Origin: Salinispora arenicola
GTDB taxonomy: Bacteria > Actinomycetota > Actinomycetes > Mycobacteriales > Micromonosporaceae
Direction of reading: 5' to 3'
DNA length: 64,000 nucleotides
Assembly (NCBI RefSeq): GCF_006716065.1
Contig: NZ_VFOL01000001.1
Coordinates: 3,472,001-3,536,000 of the forward strand
In this document: positions 16,635 to 24,886 of the stretch, piece by piece
Position numbering within the stretch: the stretch's first letter is position 1
Layout: every line of letters begins with the position of its first letter
Program-made: the position numbers and the translations under genes
Notes under the pieces: generated by a model
The model's database searches: none
Seen by the model: the letters and a program-made list of their open reading frames with translations, nothing else
Told to the model about the DNA's origin: nothing

Positions 16635-17651
16635 TCACGACAAAGCACCCGCTAGGGGATGGCCGGGGCAGCGCAGGACCAGACGGGTGTGCAGGGCGGC
16701 CGGGTCGCCGGTGTCCGGCAGGCCGAGGGCGGCGAGCCAGGCCGCCGCGGCCGCACCGTCGCCGGCCGGGTACACCGGGGCTGACGGCCACCTGCGGGAC
16801 ACTTCGCTCCGTACCGCGGCCGCGAGCGGGGTGTCGCCGGCGAGGAGGCCGCCGCCGAGCACCACGGGGGTGTGGTCCCCGACCGGTCGGATTCGCGCCG
16901 TCGTCTCGGTGAGCCGCCGGGCCGCCTGGTCGAGAAGCGCGGTCGCCGCCGGCTCGTTGGCCAGGGCGGCAGTGATCACCAGGGGTGCGAACTGGGCGAG
17001 TTCCACCGCGGGCCGCCGGGTGATCGCTTGGATCAGCGCGTCAATGGTGTCCCGACGCCGGGATGCCACCTCGGATGTGCCGAGGACGCCGGCGAGGACC
17101 TGCCTGCCCAGTGGGTCGGGTGTGCGGCCGGTGTCCAGATCGGTGAGGAGCAGGCGGACGGCCTCGCGGCCGAGCCAGAATCCGGAGCCGGCGTCGCCGA
17201 GTAGCCATCCGTGCCCGTCGGCGACCTGGTCCAGGCGCCGGTCGTGGACCTGGGCGGCGATTGCCCCGGTGCCGGCGACCAGGACTGTGCCGTCCGGCGC
17301 GCTGGTGCCTGAGGCGTACGCGACCAGAGCGTCGCCGTGCACCGTGTACGGGCAGTGCAGGCCGACCTCGTGCCAGGTCTGGTCGAGGGCGGCGCGGCCG
17401 GCCGGGTCGCTGAGCACGCGACCGGCGCCGGCCAGCCCGATCGCCCCGGCCTGGATCCGCGCCGGGTCGAGGCCGTCCAGCGCGGCGCGCAGGGCGGTGC
17501 GTATTTCACCGAGGGCGGTGTCGATGCCGTGGCTGGTGGGGTTGCCGCCGCCGGCCCGGCCGGTGCCCAGCCGTCGTCCGTCCAGGCTGAGGGCGGTTGC
17601 TCGGGTGGTCGTACCGCCGGCGTCGAGGCCGACCACGACGGCGCCGGGCAC
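16635..17651 (-). CDS. N-acetylglucosamine kinase-type BadF/BcrD ATPase
   Basis: A 338-residue sugar kinase of the BadF/BadG/BcrA fold (eukaryotic-type GlcNAc kinase family). VVGLDAGGTTTRATAL is the first phosphate loop, LVAGTGAIAAQ the second, and GWLLGDAGSGFWLGREAV the conserved sugar/ATP segment of this family. GTG 17651 has a strong AAGGAGG. The gene is divergent from the rpiR-ngcEFG operon, so its likely job is to phosphorylate imported GlcNAc to GlcNAc-6-phosphate in the cytoplasm. Other amino sugars (for example glucosamine) are possible. Confidence 0.85.
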   Translation of the reverse strand: MPGAVVVGLDAGGTTTRATALSLDGRRLGTGRAGGGNPTSHGIDTALGEIRTALRAALDGLDPARIQAGAIGLAGAGRVLSDPAGRAALDQTWHEVGLHCPYTVHGDALVAYASGTSAPDGTVLVAGTGAIAAQVHDRRLDQVADGHGWLLGDAGSGFWLGREAVRLLLTDLDTGRTPDPLGRQVLAGVLGTSEVASRRRDTIDALIQAITRRPAVELAQFAPLVITAALANEPAATALLDQAARRLTETTARIRPVGDHTPVVLGGGLLAGDTPLAAAVRSEVSRRWPSAPVYPAGDGAAAAAWLAALGLPDTGDPAALHTRLVLRCPGHPLAGALS

Positions 17652-17741
17652 CGCCCACCTCCTTGATCATGCCATCCCCGTGCTGGTCGGCTGTGGGACG
17701 CCTGGCAACCTGCCCCGGATTCGGTGAGTGCGCAAGGTAAC

Positions 17742-17799
17742 AGTTTGAAAACTTCTGCCATGGCCTTGACAGGAAGGGGGGTTTAGTAAGAACTTTTAC
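17742..17799. promoter_or_regulatory. Candidate RpiR operators in the divergent promoter
   Basis: Two AT-rich dyads lie between the kinase and the RpiR gene: AGTTT GA AAACT (17742-17753, perfect arms) and GTAAGAACTTTTAC (17786-17799, ten of fourteen positions symmetric). TTGACA at 17766-17771 between them is a plausible -35 for the rpiR operon, with no clear -10 at ideal spacing. The setting suggests that RpiR controls both directions. Confidence 0.5.
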
Positions 17800-17836
17800 C
17801 ACTAACAGTAAACAGTCTTTGCGGAAAGGGTGTCCG

Positions 17837-18799
17837 ATGGTTGATCACGAGGTGGACACCACCGCGGAGACCGCGGTGGCCGACGCCGACGGGTTCGACC
17901 GCCGCGGCGCCCGCGCAGGTGCGGCCGACGGTGTGCTGGCTCGGGTCCGGGCCGGTGCGGACGACCTGACCGGTGCCCTGCGCCGGGTCGCCGAACACGT
18001 GCTCAGCGACCCGGAGGCCGCCGCCCGCGCCACCATCGTCGAGCTGGCCGAGCGAAGCGGCACCTCGCCCGCCACCATCACCCGTTTCTGCCGGGCGATG
18101 GGCTTCGAAGGGTACGCGGACCTGCGGCTGGGCATCGCCGCCGAGACCGGTCGGGCCCGCCTGGCCGGCTGGACCGTCGACATCGGCCGCGAGATCCAGC
18201 CCGGCGATCCGCTGCGTCGGGTGCTCGACCAGATCATCGCCGCCGACACCCGGGCGATGCACGACACCGCCGCCCTACTCGACCTCGCCGAGGTGGAGCG
18301 GGCCGCCGTCGCGATCGCCGGCGCGAGCCGGGTGAACATCTTCGGCGCCAGCGGCAGCGCCCTGGTCGGCGAGGAGATGCAGTTCATGCTCCACCGCATC
18401 GGAGTCGCCGCCTGGGCGTGGAGCGACGTACACGAAGGGCTGGCCTCAGCGGCCCTGTTGCGGGTCGGCGACGTCGCCCTCGGTGTCTCGCACAGTGGTC
18501 AGACCCGGGAGACCATCGAGATGCTGGCGGAGGCCGGCAGTCGGGGTGCGACCACTGTCGCGGTGACCGGCTTCCCCCGCTCACCGCTCGCCGAACTGGC
18601 GGACATCGCCCTGCTCACCGCCAGCCGGGCCACCACCTTCCGCCCCGACGCGCTGTCCGCCCGGCACCCCCAGCTGGTTGTGCTCGACCTGCTCTACATC
18701 GCCGTCGCACAGCGCACCCACGACCGGGCCCACGCGGCCTTGCGGCGTACAGCCCAAGCCGTCGATGGGCACAAGTCGGCAAAGGGGGCCAACACATGA
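17837..18799 (+). CDS. RpiR/MurR-family regulator with SIS domain
   Basis: A 320-residue regulator. An HTH domain at about residues 35-110 (VAEHVLSDPEAAARATIVEL followed by AERSGTSPATITRFCRAMG) is joined to a phosphosugar-binding SIS domain at about 140-290 (NIFGASGSALVGEEM, GVSHSGQTRETIEML, the Ser/Thr loop contacts). Such proteins sense sugar phosphates; with a GlcNAc importer downstream and a GlcNAc kinase upstream, GlcNAc-6-phosphate is the obvious candidate. GGAAAGG is seven bases before ATG 17837. It probably leads the operon rpiR-small ORF-ngcE-ngcF-ngcG. Confidence 0.9.
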   Translation: MVDHEVDTTAETAVADADGFDRRGARAGAADGVLARVRAGADDLTGALRRVAEHVLSDPEAAARATIVELAERSGTSPATITRFCRAMGFEGYADLRLGIAAETGRARLAGWTVDIGREIQPGDPLRRVLDQIIAADTRAMHDTAALLDLAEVERAAVAIAGASRVNIFGASGSALVGEEMQFMLHRIGVAAWAWSDVHEGLASAALLRVGDVALGVSHSGQTRETIEMLAEAGSRGATTVAVTGFPRSPLAELADIALLTASRATTFRPDALSARHPQLVVLDLLYIAVAQRTHDRAHAALRRTAQAVDGHKSAKGANT

Positions 18800-18975
18800 T
18801 CAAAGTCCAACGATCCGCCGAGGCGGTCCGCCCGCTGACCGTCGAGGTCGTACGACAGTTCCACCAGTCCGTAGCGGTGCCCCCGAACTACCGCTTCGAA
18901 AACGTCCCCGGTGGGGACGCGCGCCACCCCGTCCTCGAGTCGTGGTCCGCCGGATGTCTCCGGCGGACGGCCTGA
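18796..18975 (+). CDS. Small coupled ORF between rpiR and ngcE
   Basis: A 59-residue ORF whose ATG overlaps the rpiR stop (ATGA). It begins MIKVQRSAEAVRPLTVEVVR and ends in a hairpin-forming stretch. Codon use in the first 45 codons is that of the neighbouring genes (third positions mostly G/C), and the coupling suggests it is translated. No domain is recognised. It ends 23 bases before the ngcE start. It may be a genuine small protein, or a translated spacer that controls the hairpin at 18945-18968. Confidence 0.45.
   Translation: MIKVQRSAEAVRPLTVEVVRQFHQSVAVPPNYRFENVPGGDARHPVLESWSAGCLRRTA
18945..18968 (+). promoter_or_regulatory. Hairpin at the end of the small ORF, before ngcE
   Basis: GTCCGCCGG (18945-18953) and CCGGCGGAC (18960-18968) make a perfect nine-base stem with a six-base loop. 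It lies within the last codons of the small ORF and 30 bases before the ngcE ATG. It may reduce read-through from rpiR into the transporter genes, stabilise the transporter mRNA 5' end, or act as a translated attenuator. Confidence 0.6.
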
Positions 18976-18998
18976 CCCGAATTCCAAGGAGTCGCCTC

Positions 18999-20402
18999 AT
19001 GTCCGCTACCCCCGATCTCAACCGTCGGACCCTGTTGCGTCGCGCTGCGGCCGCGGGTCTGCTGACCCTCCCGGCCGCCGGCGTGCTCAGTGCCTGCGCC
19101 GGCAGTGAGCCGGCCCAGGACGACAGCTCCGGTGCCGCGAAGAGCAAGGACAACCCGTTCGGCGTCAAGGACGACAGCTCTGTCAAGGTGGTCATCTTCA
19201 ACGGCGGGCTGGGCGACCAGTGGGCCAAGGAGGACGAGGCCGTCTTCAAGGCCAAGTACCCGAACATCACGGTCAACATGTCGTCGACCCAGAAGATCAA
19301 GACCGAAGAACAGCCGAAGATGGCGACCCGGCCCAGCGACGTCGTCATGAACTCCGGCGCCGACATCATGGACATCAGCACCCTGATCAACGAGAGCGCG
19401 ATCGAGCCGCTGGATGACCTGCTCGACGCCCCGGCCTGGGACAGCGAGGGCACGGTGGCGGACACCCTGCTGCCGGGGACCGTCAGCGACGGCACCTTCC
19501 AGGGCAAGTTCTACGTGGTGAATATCGCGTACACGGTGTGGGGTAACTGGTACAACGCCGCCCTGTTCGACAAGGAGGGCTGGCAGCCGCCGAAGACCTT
19601 CGACGAGTTCTTCGCCCTCGCGCCGAAGATCAAGGCGAAGGGCATGGCCCCGTACGTCTACGACGCGGTGCACGGCTACTACCCGCGCTGGGCGCTGATG
19701 GCGACGATCTGGAAGTCCGCCGGTAAGCAGGCCGTGATCGACATCGACAATCTCAAGGAGAACGCCTGGAAGGCCGATGGGGTGCTGCCGGCCCTTCAGG
19801 CGTGGGAGAAGCTGGTCAAGGACAAGCTGCTGCTCCCCGGCAAGCTCGACCACACCCAGTCGCAGCAGGCGTGGCTCGATGGCAAGGCCGCGTTCATCCA
19901 GCTCGGTACCTGGCTCAAGAACGAGATGGCGGAGACCATCCCGCCGGGCTTCGAGATGAAGCTGTCGGACTACTGGAGCCTGGGGGCGAGCGACAAGGCG
20001 CCGAACGATGTCTACGCCGGTGCGGGTGAGGGCATCGTCGTGCCGTCGAAGGCGCCGAACAAGGCCGCTGCCAAGGAGTTCCTGCGGGCAATGCTCTCCA
20101 AGGAGGGCTCGGCGAAGTTCGCCGAGCTGACCAAGTCCCTCGCCTCCACCAAGGGCTCCGGGGACAACGTCCAGGATTCGGCGCTGGCCAGCGCGAACGA
20201 GCTGATGAGCAACGCCCCCCAGGATCTGGTCTCGTTCAAGTTCTGGAACTTCTACGCCGACCTGGACAAGGCGAGCCAGAACTTCTGTGCGGAGTTGATG
20301 GCCGGCCGGCTGACCGCTCAGGAGTTCGTCGACGGCATGCAGGCGGCCGCCGACAAGGTCGCCAAGGACTCGTCCGTCAAGAAGCAGACCCGCTCCGCCT
20401 GA
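18999..20402 (+). CDS. ngcE: GlcNAc/chitobiose ABC transporter substrate-binding lipoprotein
   Basis: A 467-residue sugar-binding protein of the NgcE type (known from Streptomyces olivaceoviridis for GlcNAc and diacetylchitobiose). The signal region has a twin-arginine-like start (LNRRTLLRRAAAAG) and a lipobox LSACAG with Cys33, so it should be anchored on the outer face of the membrane. NPFGVKDDSSVKVVIFNGGLGD and YPNITVNMSSTQKI match the conserved NgcE N-terminal core. AAGGAG is seven bases before the ATG. It is followed by two permease genes and no ATPase gene; in actinomycetes such importers normally use the shared ATPase MsiK. Confidence 0.9.
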   Translation: MSATPDLNRRTLLRRAAAAGLLTLPAAGVLSACAGSEPAQDDSSGAAKSKDNPFGVKDDSSVKVVIFNGGLGDQWAKEDEAVFKAKYPNITVNMSSTQKIKTEEQPKMATRPSDVVMNSGADIMDISTLINESAIEPLDDLLDAPAWDSEGTVADTLLPGTVSDGTFQGKFYVVNIAYTVWGNWYNAALFDKEGWQPPKTFDEFFALAPKIKAKGMAPYVYDAVHGYYPRWALMATIWKSAGKQAVIDIDNLKENAWKADGVLPALQAWEKLVKDKLLLPGKLDHTQSQQAWLDGKAAFIQLGTWLKNEMAETIPPGFEMKLSDYWSLGASDKAPNDVYAGAGEGIVVPSKAPNKAAAKEFLRAMLSKEGSAKFAELTKSLASTKGSGDNVQDSALASANELMSNAPQDLVSFKFWNFYADLDKASQNFCAELMAGRLTAQEFVDGMQAAADKVAKDSSVKKQTRSA

Positions 20403-20425
20403 TCCGAACGGAGACAGTGAGTCCC

Positions 20426-21367
20426 ATGCGGCATGGTGTCGCGCGTTTCGTCACGGGCTTCTTGGCCCTGCCGGTCGCGATCTACCTCTTCTACGTGGTC
20501 TGGCCCTTCGCTCAGGCCGCTGGTTACTCGTTGACCGACTGGGGTGGCTACTCCGATCGGCAGCAGTTCGTCGGGCTGGACAACTACATCCGGCTGTTCT
20601 CCGACGAGCTGATCAGGAAAGCCTTCTGGCACAACGTGTTCTTCCTGGTCACCGTGCCGCTGTTCACGATCGCGCTGGCTCTGTTCCTTGCGTTCCTGCT
20701 CAACGTGGGCGGACGCGAGGACAGAGCCGGTATCCGGGGCGTCTTCGGCTCCAGCGTCTACAAGATCATTTTCTTCTTCCCGCAGGTGCTGTCCCTGGTC
20801 GTTGTCGCCGTCATGTGGCAGCAGATCTACCGGGCCGACGGGCAGGGCCTGATCAACGGCGTGCTGATGAAGGTCGGGCTGGTTGATCCGGACAACCCGA
20901 TCGCGTTCACCAACGACCCGGAACCCTTCCTCGGTGTCCCCGCGGTGCTGTGGTGGCTGCTGCTGATCGCGGTCTGGAGCGGAGCCGGGTTCTATATGGT
21001 GTTGTTCTCCGCGGCGATGCAGTCGATCCCGAAGGACGTCTACGAGGCGGCCATCCTCGACGGCGCCGGTCGATTCCACACCTTCTTCCGGATCACGCTG
21101 CCGCTGCTGCGCGAGACCGTCTCGGTCGCCTGGGTCTACCTGGGCTTCATCGCCCTGGACATGTACGCCCTGGTGTTCGTGATGACACCCAGCCAGGGCG
21201 GCCCGAACCACGCCAGCGAGATCTTCGCGTCGGTGCTCAACTTCACCGCGTTCCAGAAGGGCCAGTTCGGCTACGCCTGCGCGATGGGTGTGGCGCTGGC
21301 GATCTTCACGATCCTGTTGGCCGCGGCGCAGCTGAGGATCACCCGCCGCGAGCGGATCGAATACTGA
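20426..21367 (+). CDS. ngcF: Sugar ABC transporter permease (NgcF type)
   Basis: A 313-residue permease of the MalF-like family with six to seven hydrophobic segments (first at about residues 10-32). The EAA loop that docks the ATPase reads DVYEAAILDGAGRFHTFFRI near residue 210. It lies 23 bases after ngcE and 14 before ngcG. I took ATG 20426; GTG 20417 three codons upstream is possible but its GGAG would be only three bases away. It should form the membrane channel with NgcG for GlcNAc or chitobiose uptake. Confidence 0.9.
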   Translation: MRHGVARFVTGFLALPVAIYLFYVVWPFAQAAGYSLTDWGGYSDRQQFVGLDNYIRLFSDELIRKAFWHNVFFLVTVPLFTIALALFLAFLLNVGGREDRAGIRGVFGSSVYKIIFFFPQVLSLVVVAVMWQQIYRADGQGLINGVLMKVGLVDPDNPIAFTNDPEPFLGVPAVLWWLLLIAVWSGAGFYMVLFSAAMQSIPKDVYEAAILDGAGRFHTFFRITLPLLRETVSVAWVYLGFIALDMYALVFVMTPSQGGPNHASEIFASVLNFTAFQKGQFGYACAMGVALAIFTILLAAAQLRITRRERIEY

Positions 21368-21381
21368 GGAGAGTGGCGACG

Positions 21382-22341
21382 ATGAGCACGGTGACCCACG
21401 ACCCCGGTCCCGCCGGGCCGGATCTCGTTCCGCCGGCCCCCACCACGTCGGCCCAGCGCTTCGAGCCCGGCGGTCGGCGGCCCGGGGCGCGGATCTTCAA
21501 CGGCTTCTCCCACCTGTTCCTGCTGGTCTGGGCGATCATGGTCGTCTACCCGCTGATCTGGGTGATCATGTCGGCCCTGAAAAGCGACGCGGAGGTCATC
21601 CAGCAACCGCTGTCGCTGATCCCGGAGACCCTGCGCTGGGAGAACTTCGGCCGCGCCTGGAGTGAGGGGCAACTCGGCGGCTTCTTCCTCAACACCGTAC
21701 TCGTGCTGGCCGGCAGCGTCACGCTGACCATGCTGCTCGGCTCGATGGCCGCGTACGTGTTGGCGCGCTATGAGTTCCCCGGTAACCGGCTGATCTACTA
21801 CATGTTCCTGTCCGGCCTCACCCTGCCGATCTACCTCGCCGCCGTCCCGCTGTTCAAGGGCGTGTACAACACCGGCGTGCTGTTTCCACCGCTCGGGCCC
21901 AACAAGCACATGATGCTGATCATGGTGTACGTGGCCTGGTCGTTGGCGTTCACGGTCTTCTTCATGCACTCCTTCTTCCGGACCCTGCCCCACACGATCG
22001 CTGAGGCGGGCCTGGTCGACGGGGCCTCGCACACCCGGCTGTTCTTCAGCGTGATGCTGCCGATGGCCAAGCCCGGCCTGATCAGCATCGGCATCTTCAA
22101 CGTGCTCGGCCAGTGGAACCAGTGGTATCTCCCGACGCTGCTCATGCAGTCCGTCGCCGGCGAGCCGAAGAACCAGGTCATCGGTCAAGGTCTGATCGAC
22201 CTGTCGGTCAGTCAGGGGTACGAGTCCGACTGGTCCGGTCTCTTCGCCGGGGTCACCATGGCGATGCTGCCGGTGTTGGTCGTGTACCTCGTCTTCCAGC
22301 GCCAGGTGCAGTCCGGCCTCACCGCGGGCGTCGGCAAGTAG
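21382..22341 (+). CDS. ngcG: Sugar ABC transporter permease (NgcG type)
   Basis: A 319-residue permease of the MalG-like family. After an unusual 30-residue proline-rich cytoplasmic N-terminus come six membrane segments (first at about 42-65). The EAA loop is IAEAGLVDGASHTRLFFSVM near residue 215. GAGGAGAG lies eight bases before the ATG; an in-frame GTG at 21373 is an alternative start. A strong hairpin follows the stop, closing the rpiR-ngcEFG operon. No ATPase gene is present, as expected for MsiK-dependent systems. Confidence 0.9.
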   Translation: MSTVTHDPGPAGPDLVPPAPTTSAQRFEPGGRRPGARIFNGFSHLFLLVWAIMVVYPLIWVIMSALKSDAEVIQQPLSLIPETLRWENFGRAWSEGQLGGFFLNTVLVLAGSVTLTMLLGSMAAYVLARYEFPGNRLIYYMFLSGLTLPIYLAAVPLFKGVYNTGVLFPPLGPNKHMMLIMVYVAWSLAFTVFFMHSFFRTLPHTIAEAGLVDGASHTRLFFSVMLPMAKPGLISIGIFNVLGQWNQWYLPTLLMQSVAGEPKNQVIGQGLIDLSVSQGYESDWSGLFAGVTMAMLPVLVVYLVFQRQVQSGLTAGVGK

Positions 22342-22348
22342 CCCTCCA

Positions 22349-22377
22349 CCGGCCCGGCGGACCCACCGCTGGGCCGG
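22349..22377 (+). terminator. Terminator of the ngc operon
   Basis: CCGGCCCGGCGG (22349-22360) and CCGCTGGGCCGG (22366-22377) pair over 11 of 12 positions with a five-base loop, eight bases after the ngcG stop. Confidence 0.8.
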
Positions 22378-22414
22378 CTGGGCGGTGTCATACCGAGCGG
22401 GCACAATCGCGTTC

Positions 22415-24115
22415 GTGCTGGTGGCGGTGGTGGCAGGTGAGGACCGTCGGCTTCCCGGCGCGGCGGAACCGGGTGGCGCGGTCGGCGGGGGAATCCTGCA
22501 ACCGCTCGATGCTGCCGGCTCGCCTACCGGGCCGCCCGAGCGGGTCGCCGACCTGGCCGCCGCGGTGGCCACCCGGGAGCGGGAAGGACGCCCCCGCTGG
22601 GTGTGGGCGTCCGGTGCCGCGCTCTACCCCGCGTTGCAGCGCGCCGGGGTTCGGGTCGACCGCTGTCACGACATCGAGTTGACCGAGGCGTTGTTGCTCG
22701 GTCACGCGGGGCGCTGGGGGGAGCCTCGCTCGTTCGCTGCCGCCTGGGCGCGGCTCACCGGTGCGTCGGTGCCGCCCGACCCGCTGCCGCGGTCGGCTGA
22801 GCCCCCGGGCCACGGTCAGGGCGCGCTCTTCGACTCGCCGCCGGGTCCGCCAGGTCCCGGCATCGCGGCCCTGACCCGGGTGTACGCGGACCAGCTCGCT
22901 CGGATCGCGGCCACCGACCATCCGGGTCGGTTCCGGCTGTTGGTCGCCGCCGAGTCCGCGGGTGCGCTCACCGCCGTCGAACTGGGCGCGGTGGGGCTGC
23001 CGTGGCGAGCGGACGTGCACGATGCCGTTCTCGCCGAGTTGCTCGGTGGGCCGTCCCCGGTGGGCGGGCCGCCTCGTCGGCTGGCTGAGCTGGCCGCTCG
23101 GATCGCCGCCGCGTTCGGCGTCCGGCAGCTGCACGCCGATTCACCCATGGAACTGGTGCGGGCCTTCGCCCGGGTGGGGGTGGAGGTGCCGAACACCCGG
23201 TCTTGGGTGCTGCGTGGCGTTGACCACCCGGCGGTGCCGCTCGTCCTGGAATACAAGGAGCTGTACCGGATCTGGACGGCACACGGCTGGGCCTGGCGGG
23301 ACGCCTGGGTGCGCGATGGTCGATTCCGCCCGGAGTACGTTCCCGGTGGCGTCGTCTCCGGCCGCTGGGCCACCCGAGGCGGTGGGGCGTTGCAGATACC
23401 GAAGGTGATTCGACGGGCGGTGGTGGCGGACCCGGGTTGGACGCTCGTGGTCGCCGACGCGGGGCAGTTGGAGCCGCGGGTTCTGGCGGCGGTCTCCGGC
23501 GATACCCGGCTCGCCGCCGCAGCGGGGGCGGGCGACCTGTACGCCGCCCTGGCCCGAGACGCGTTCGGCGGTGATCGGGCCCGCGCCAAGGTGGCCCTCC
23601 TCGGTGCCATGTACGGGCAGACCGGTGGTTCGGCGGCGCCGGCGCTGGAGGTGCTGCGACGCAACTATCCGGCGGCCTTCGCCTATGTGGAGTCGGCTGC
23701 CCGCAGTGGCGAGTCCGGTGGGCTGGTCCGTTCCTGGCTCGGCCGTACCTGCCCACCCGGCTCGGTCGGTGTCGACGAGGAGGAGCCGGTGTCGGCCGGG
23801 GGCGAGGGCGGCCGGTCGGCGCGGGCTCGGGCGCGTGGGCGGTTCACCCGTAATTTCGTCATCCAGGCCACCGCGGCTGAATGGGCCGCGACGTTGCTGG
23901 CCATGCTTCGGGGCGAGCTGGCCGGCAGCGATGCTGAGCTGGTCTTTTTTCAGCACGACGAGGTGATCGTGCACTGTCCTACCGCGCAGGCCGCAGCGGT
24001 GGCCGCGGCGGTGACCCGGTGCGGCGAGCGGGCGAGCGCGTTGCTCTTCGGCCGGACACCGGTGCGGTTCCCGCTCGACCTGTCCGCGGTTGAGTGCTAC
24101 GCCGACGCGTCCTGA
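22415..24115 (+). CDS. DNA polymerase I-like bifunctional 3'-5' exonuclease/polymerase
   Basis: A 566-residue family-A polymerase homologue of the short actinobacterial type without the 5' nuclease. The polymerase motifs are recognisable but modified: motif A VVADAGQLEPRVLA (usual DYSQIELR), motif B RARAKVALLGAMYGQ (finger-helix Arg, Lys and Tyr-Gly kept), motif C FFQHDEVIVH. The first half corresponds to a degenerate exonuclease domain. I prefer GTG 22415 because CACAAT (22403-22408) fits a -10 box seven bases upstream, which would make the mRNA leaderless; GTG 22385 is also possible. Role in repair is inferred only from the family. Confidence 0.82.
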   Translation: MLVAVVAGEDRRLPGAAEPGGAVGGGILQPLDAAGSPTGPPERVADLAAAVATREREGRPRWVWASGAALYPALQRAGVRVDRCHDIELTEALLLGHAGRWGEPRSFAAAWARLTGASVPPDPLPRSAEPPGHGQGALFDSPPGPPGPGIAALTRVYADQLARIAATDHPGRFRLLVAAESAGALTAVELGAVGLPWRADVHDAVLAELLGGPSPVGGPPRRLAELAARIAAAFGVRQLHADSPMELVRAFARVGVEVPNTRSWVLRGVDHPAVPLVLEYKELYRIWTAHGWAWRDAWVRDGRFRPEYVPGGVVSGRWATRGGGALQIPKVIRRAVVADPGWTLVVADAGQLEPRVLAAVSGDTRLAAAAGAGDLYAALARDAFGGDRARAKVALLGAMYGQTGGSAAPALEVLRRNYPAAFAYVESAARSGESGGLVRSWLGRTCPPGSVGVDEEEPVSAGGEGGRSARARARGRFTRNFVIQATAAEWAATLLAMLRGELAGSDAELVFFQHDEVIVHCPTAQAAAVAAAVTRCGERASALLFGRTPVRFPLDLSAVECYADAS

Positions 24116-24175
24116 GCCGCGGTCGGTGCGCACCTGTCCCCAGCCATTGTCCCGAGTGGGAGGAATATCCGATTC

Positions 24176-24886
24176 GTGCCGAAACTTGAACGCCGGCTGG
24201 TCGTTGGGTCCGTTGTGCATCACGGACCGGGCGGCTGTCGTGCCCGGTCCGTCCCCACGACGGAGGTGGCCCCGCTGAACCGGATCGCAGGAATGATCAT
24301 CGCCGCGGGTGGTGGGCGCCGGATCGGTGGCCCCGAGGCGCTCCTGCGCCAAGGCGAGAATCCACTGGTCAGCACGATGATCGAAACGATGACGGCGGCA
24401 GGCTGCGAGCGGATCGTGGTCGTCCTGGGCGCCGCCGCCGACCAGGTGCGGGAGACCGCTGACCTCACCCGGGCCACCGTCGTGGTCAACCGCGCCTGGG
24501 GAACGGGAGTGGGTTCCTCGATCCGGGCCGGCCTCGCGGCCATCGACGACGACGCCGTCGAGGCGGTGGCCGTCGTCCCGGTGGACATGCCGGGCCTGAC
24601 CGCCGAGGCGGTCCGCCGGGTCGCCGCGTTGCCGTACCCGGACGTGCTGGTCTGCGCCACCTACGGCGGGCTGCGCGGCTACCCGATGCTGTTCGGGCGC
24701 CGGCACTGGTCCGGCATCGCCACACTGGCCAGAGCGGACGTTGGCGCCCGGCCGTACCTGCTGGCGCACAAGGACCAGATCGTCGACATCTCCTGTGACA
24801 CGGTCGCCGACGGCAGCCGGGTCGACAGCCCGGAGCTGATGGCCCTGTACGGGCTGACCATCCCGCCGCAGCGGGTCGGCGTGTAG
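24176..24886 (+). CDS. MobA-like nucleotidyltransferase
   Basis: A protein of up to 236 residues with the NTP-transferase fold of MobA/MocA. The nucleotide-binding N-terminal strand and loop MIIAAGGGRRIGGPEALL (usual LAAGxSxRMGxxK) and VVPVDMPGLT (usual GDMPxL, metal-binding Asp) are clear. The lysine of the loop is replaced (PEALL instead of K-x-LL). GTG 24176 has a good GGGAGGAA; however an equally good GGAGGTGG lies before a CTG at 24275 that would begin exactly at the conserved strand, so the true protein may be about 203 residues. The substrate (CTP, molybdopterin, other) is unknown; no cofactor genes are nearby. Confidence 0.72.
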   Translation: MPKLERRLVVGSVVHHGPGGCRARSVPTTEVAPLNRIAGMIIAAGGGRRIGGPEALLRQGENPLVSTMIETMTAAGCERIVVVLGAAADQVRETADLTRATVVVNRAWGTGVGSSIRAGLAAIDDDAVEAVAVVPVDMPGLTAEAVRRVAALPYPDVLVCATYGGLRGYPMLFGRRHWSGIATLARADVGARPYLLAHKDQIVDISCDTVADGSRVDSPELMALYGLTIPPQRVGV

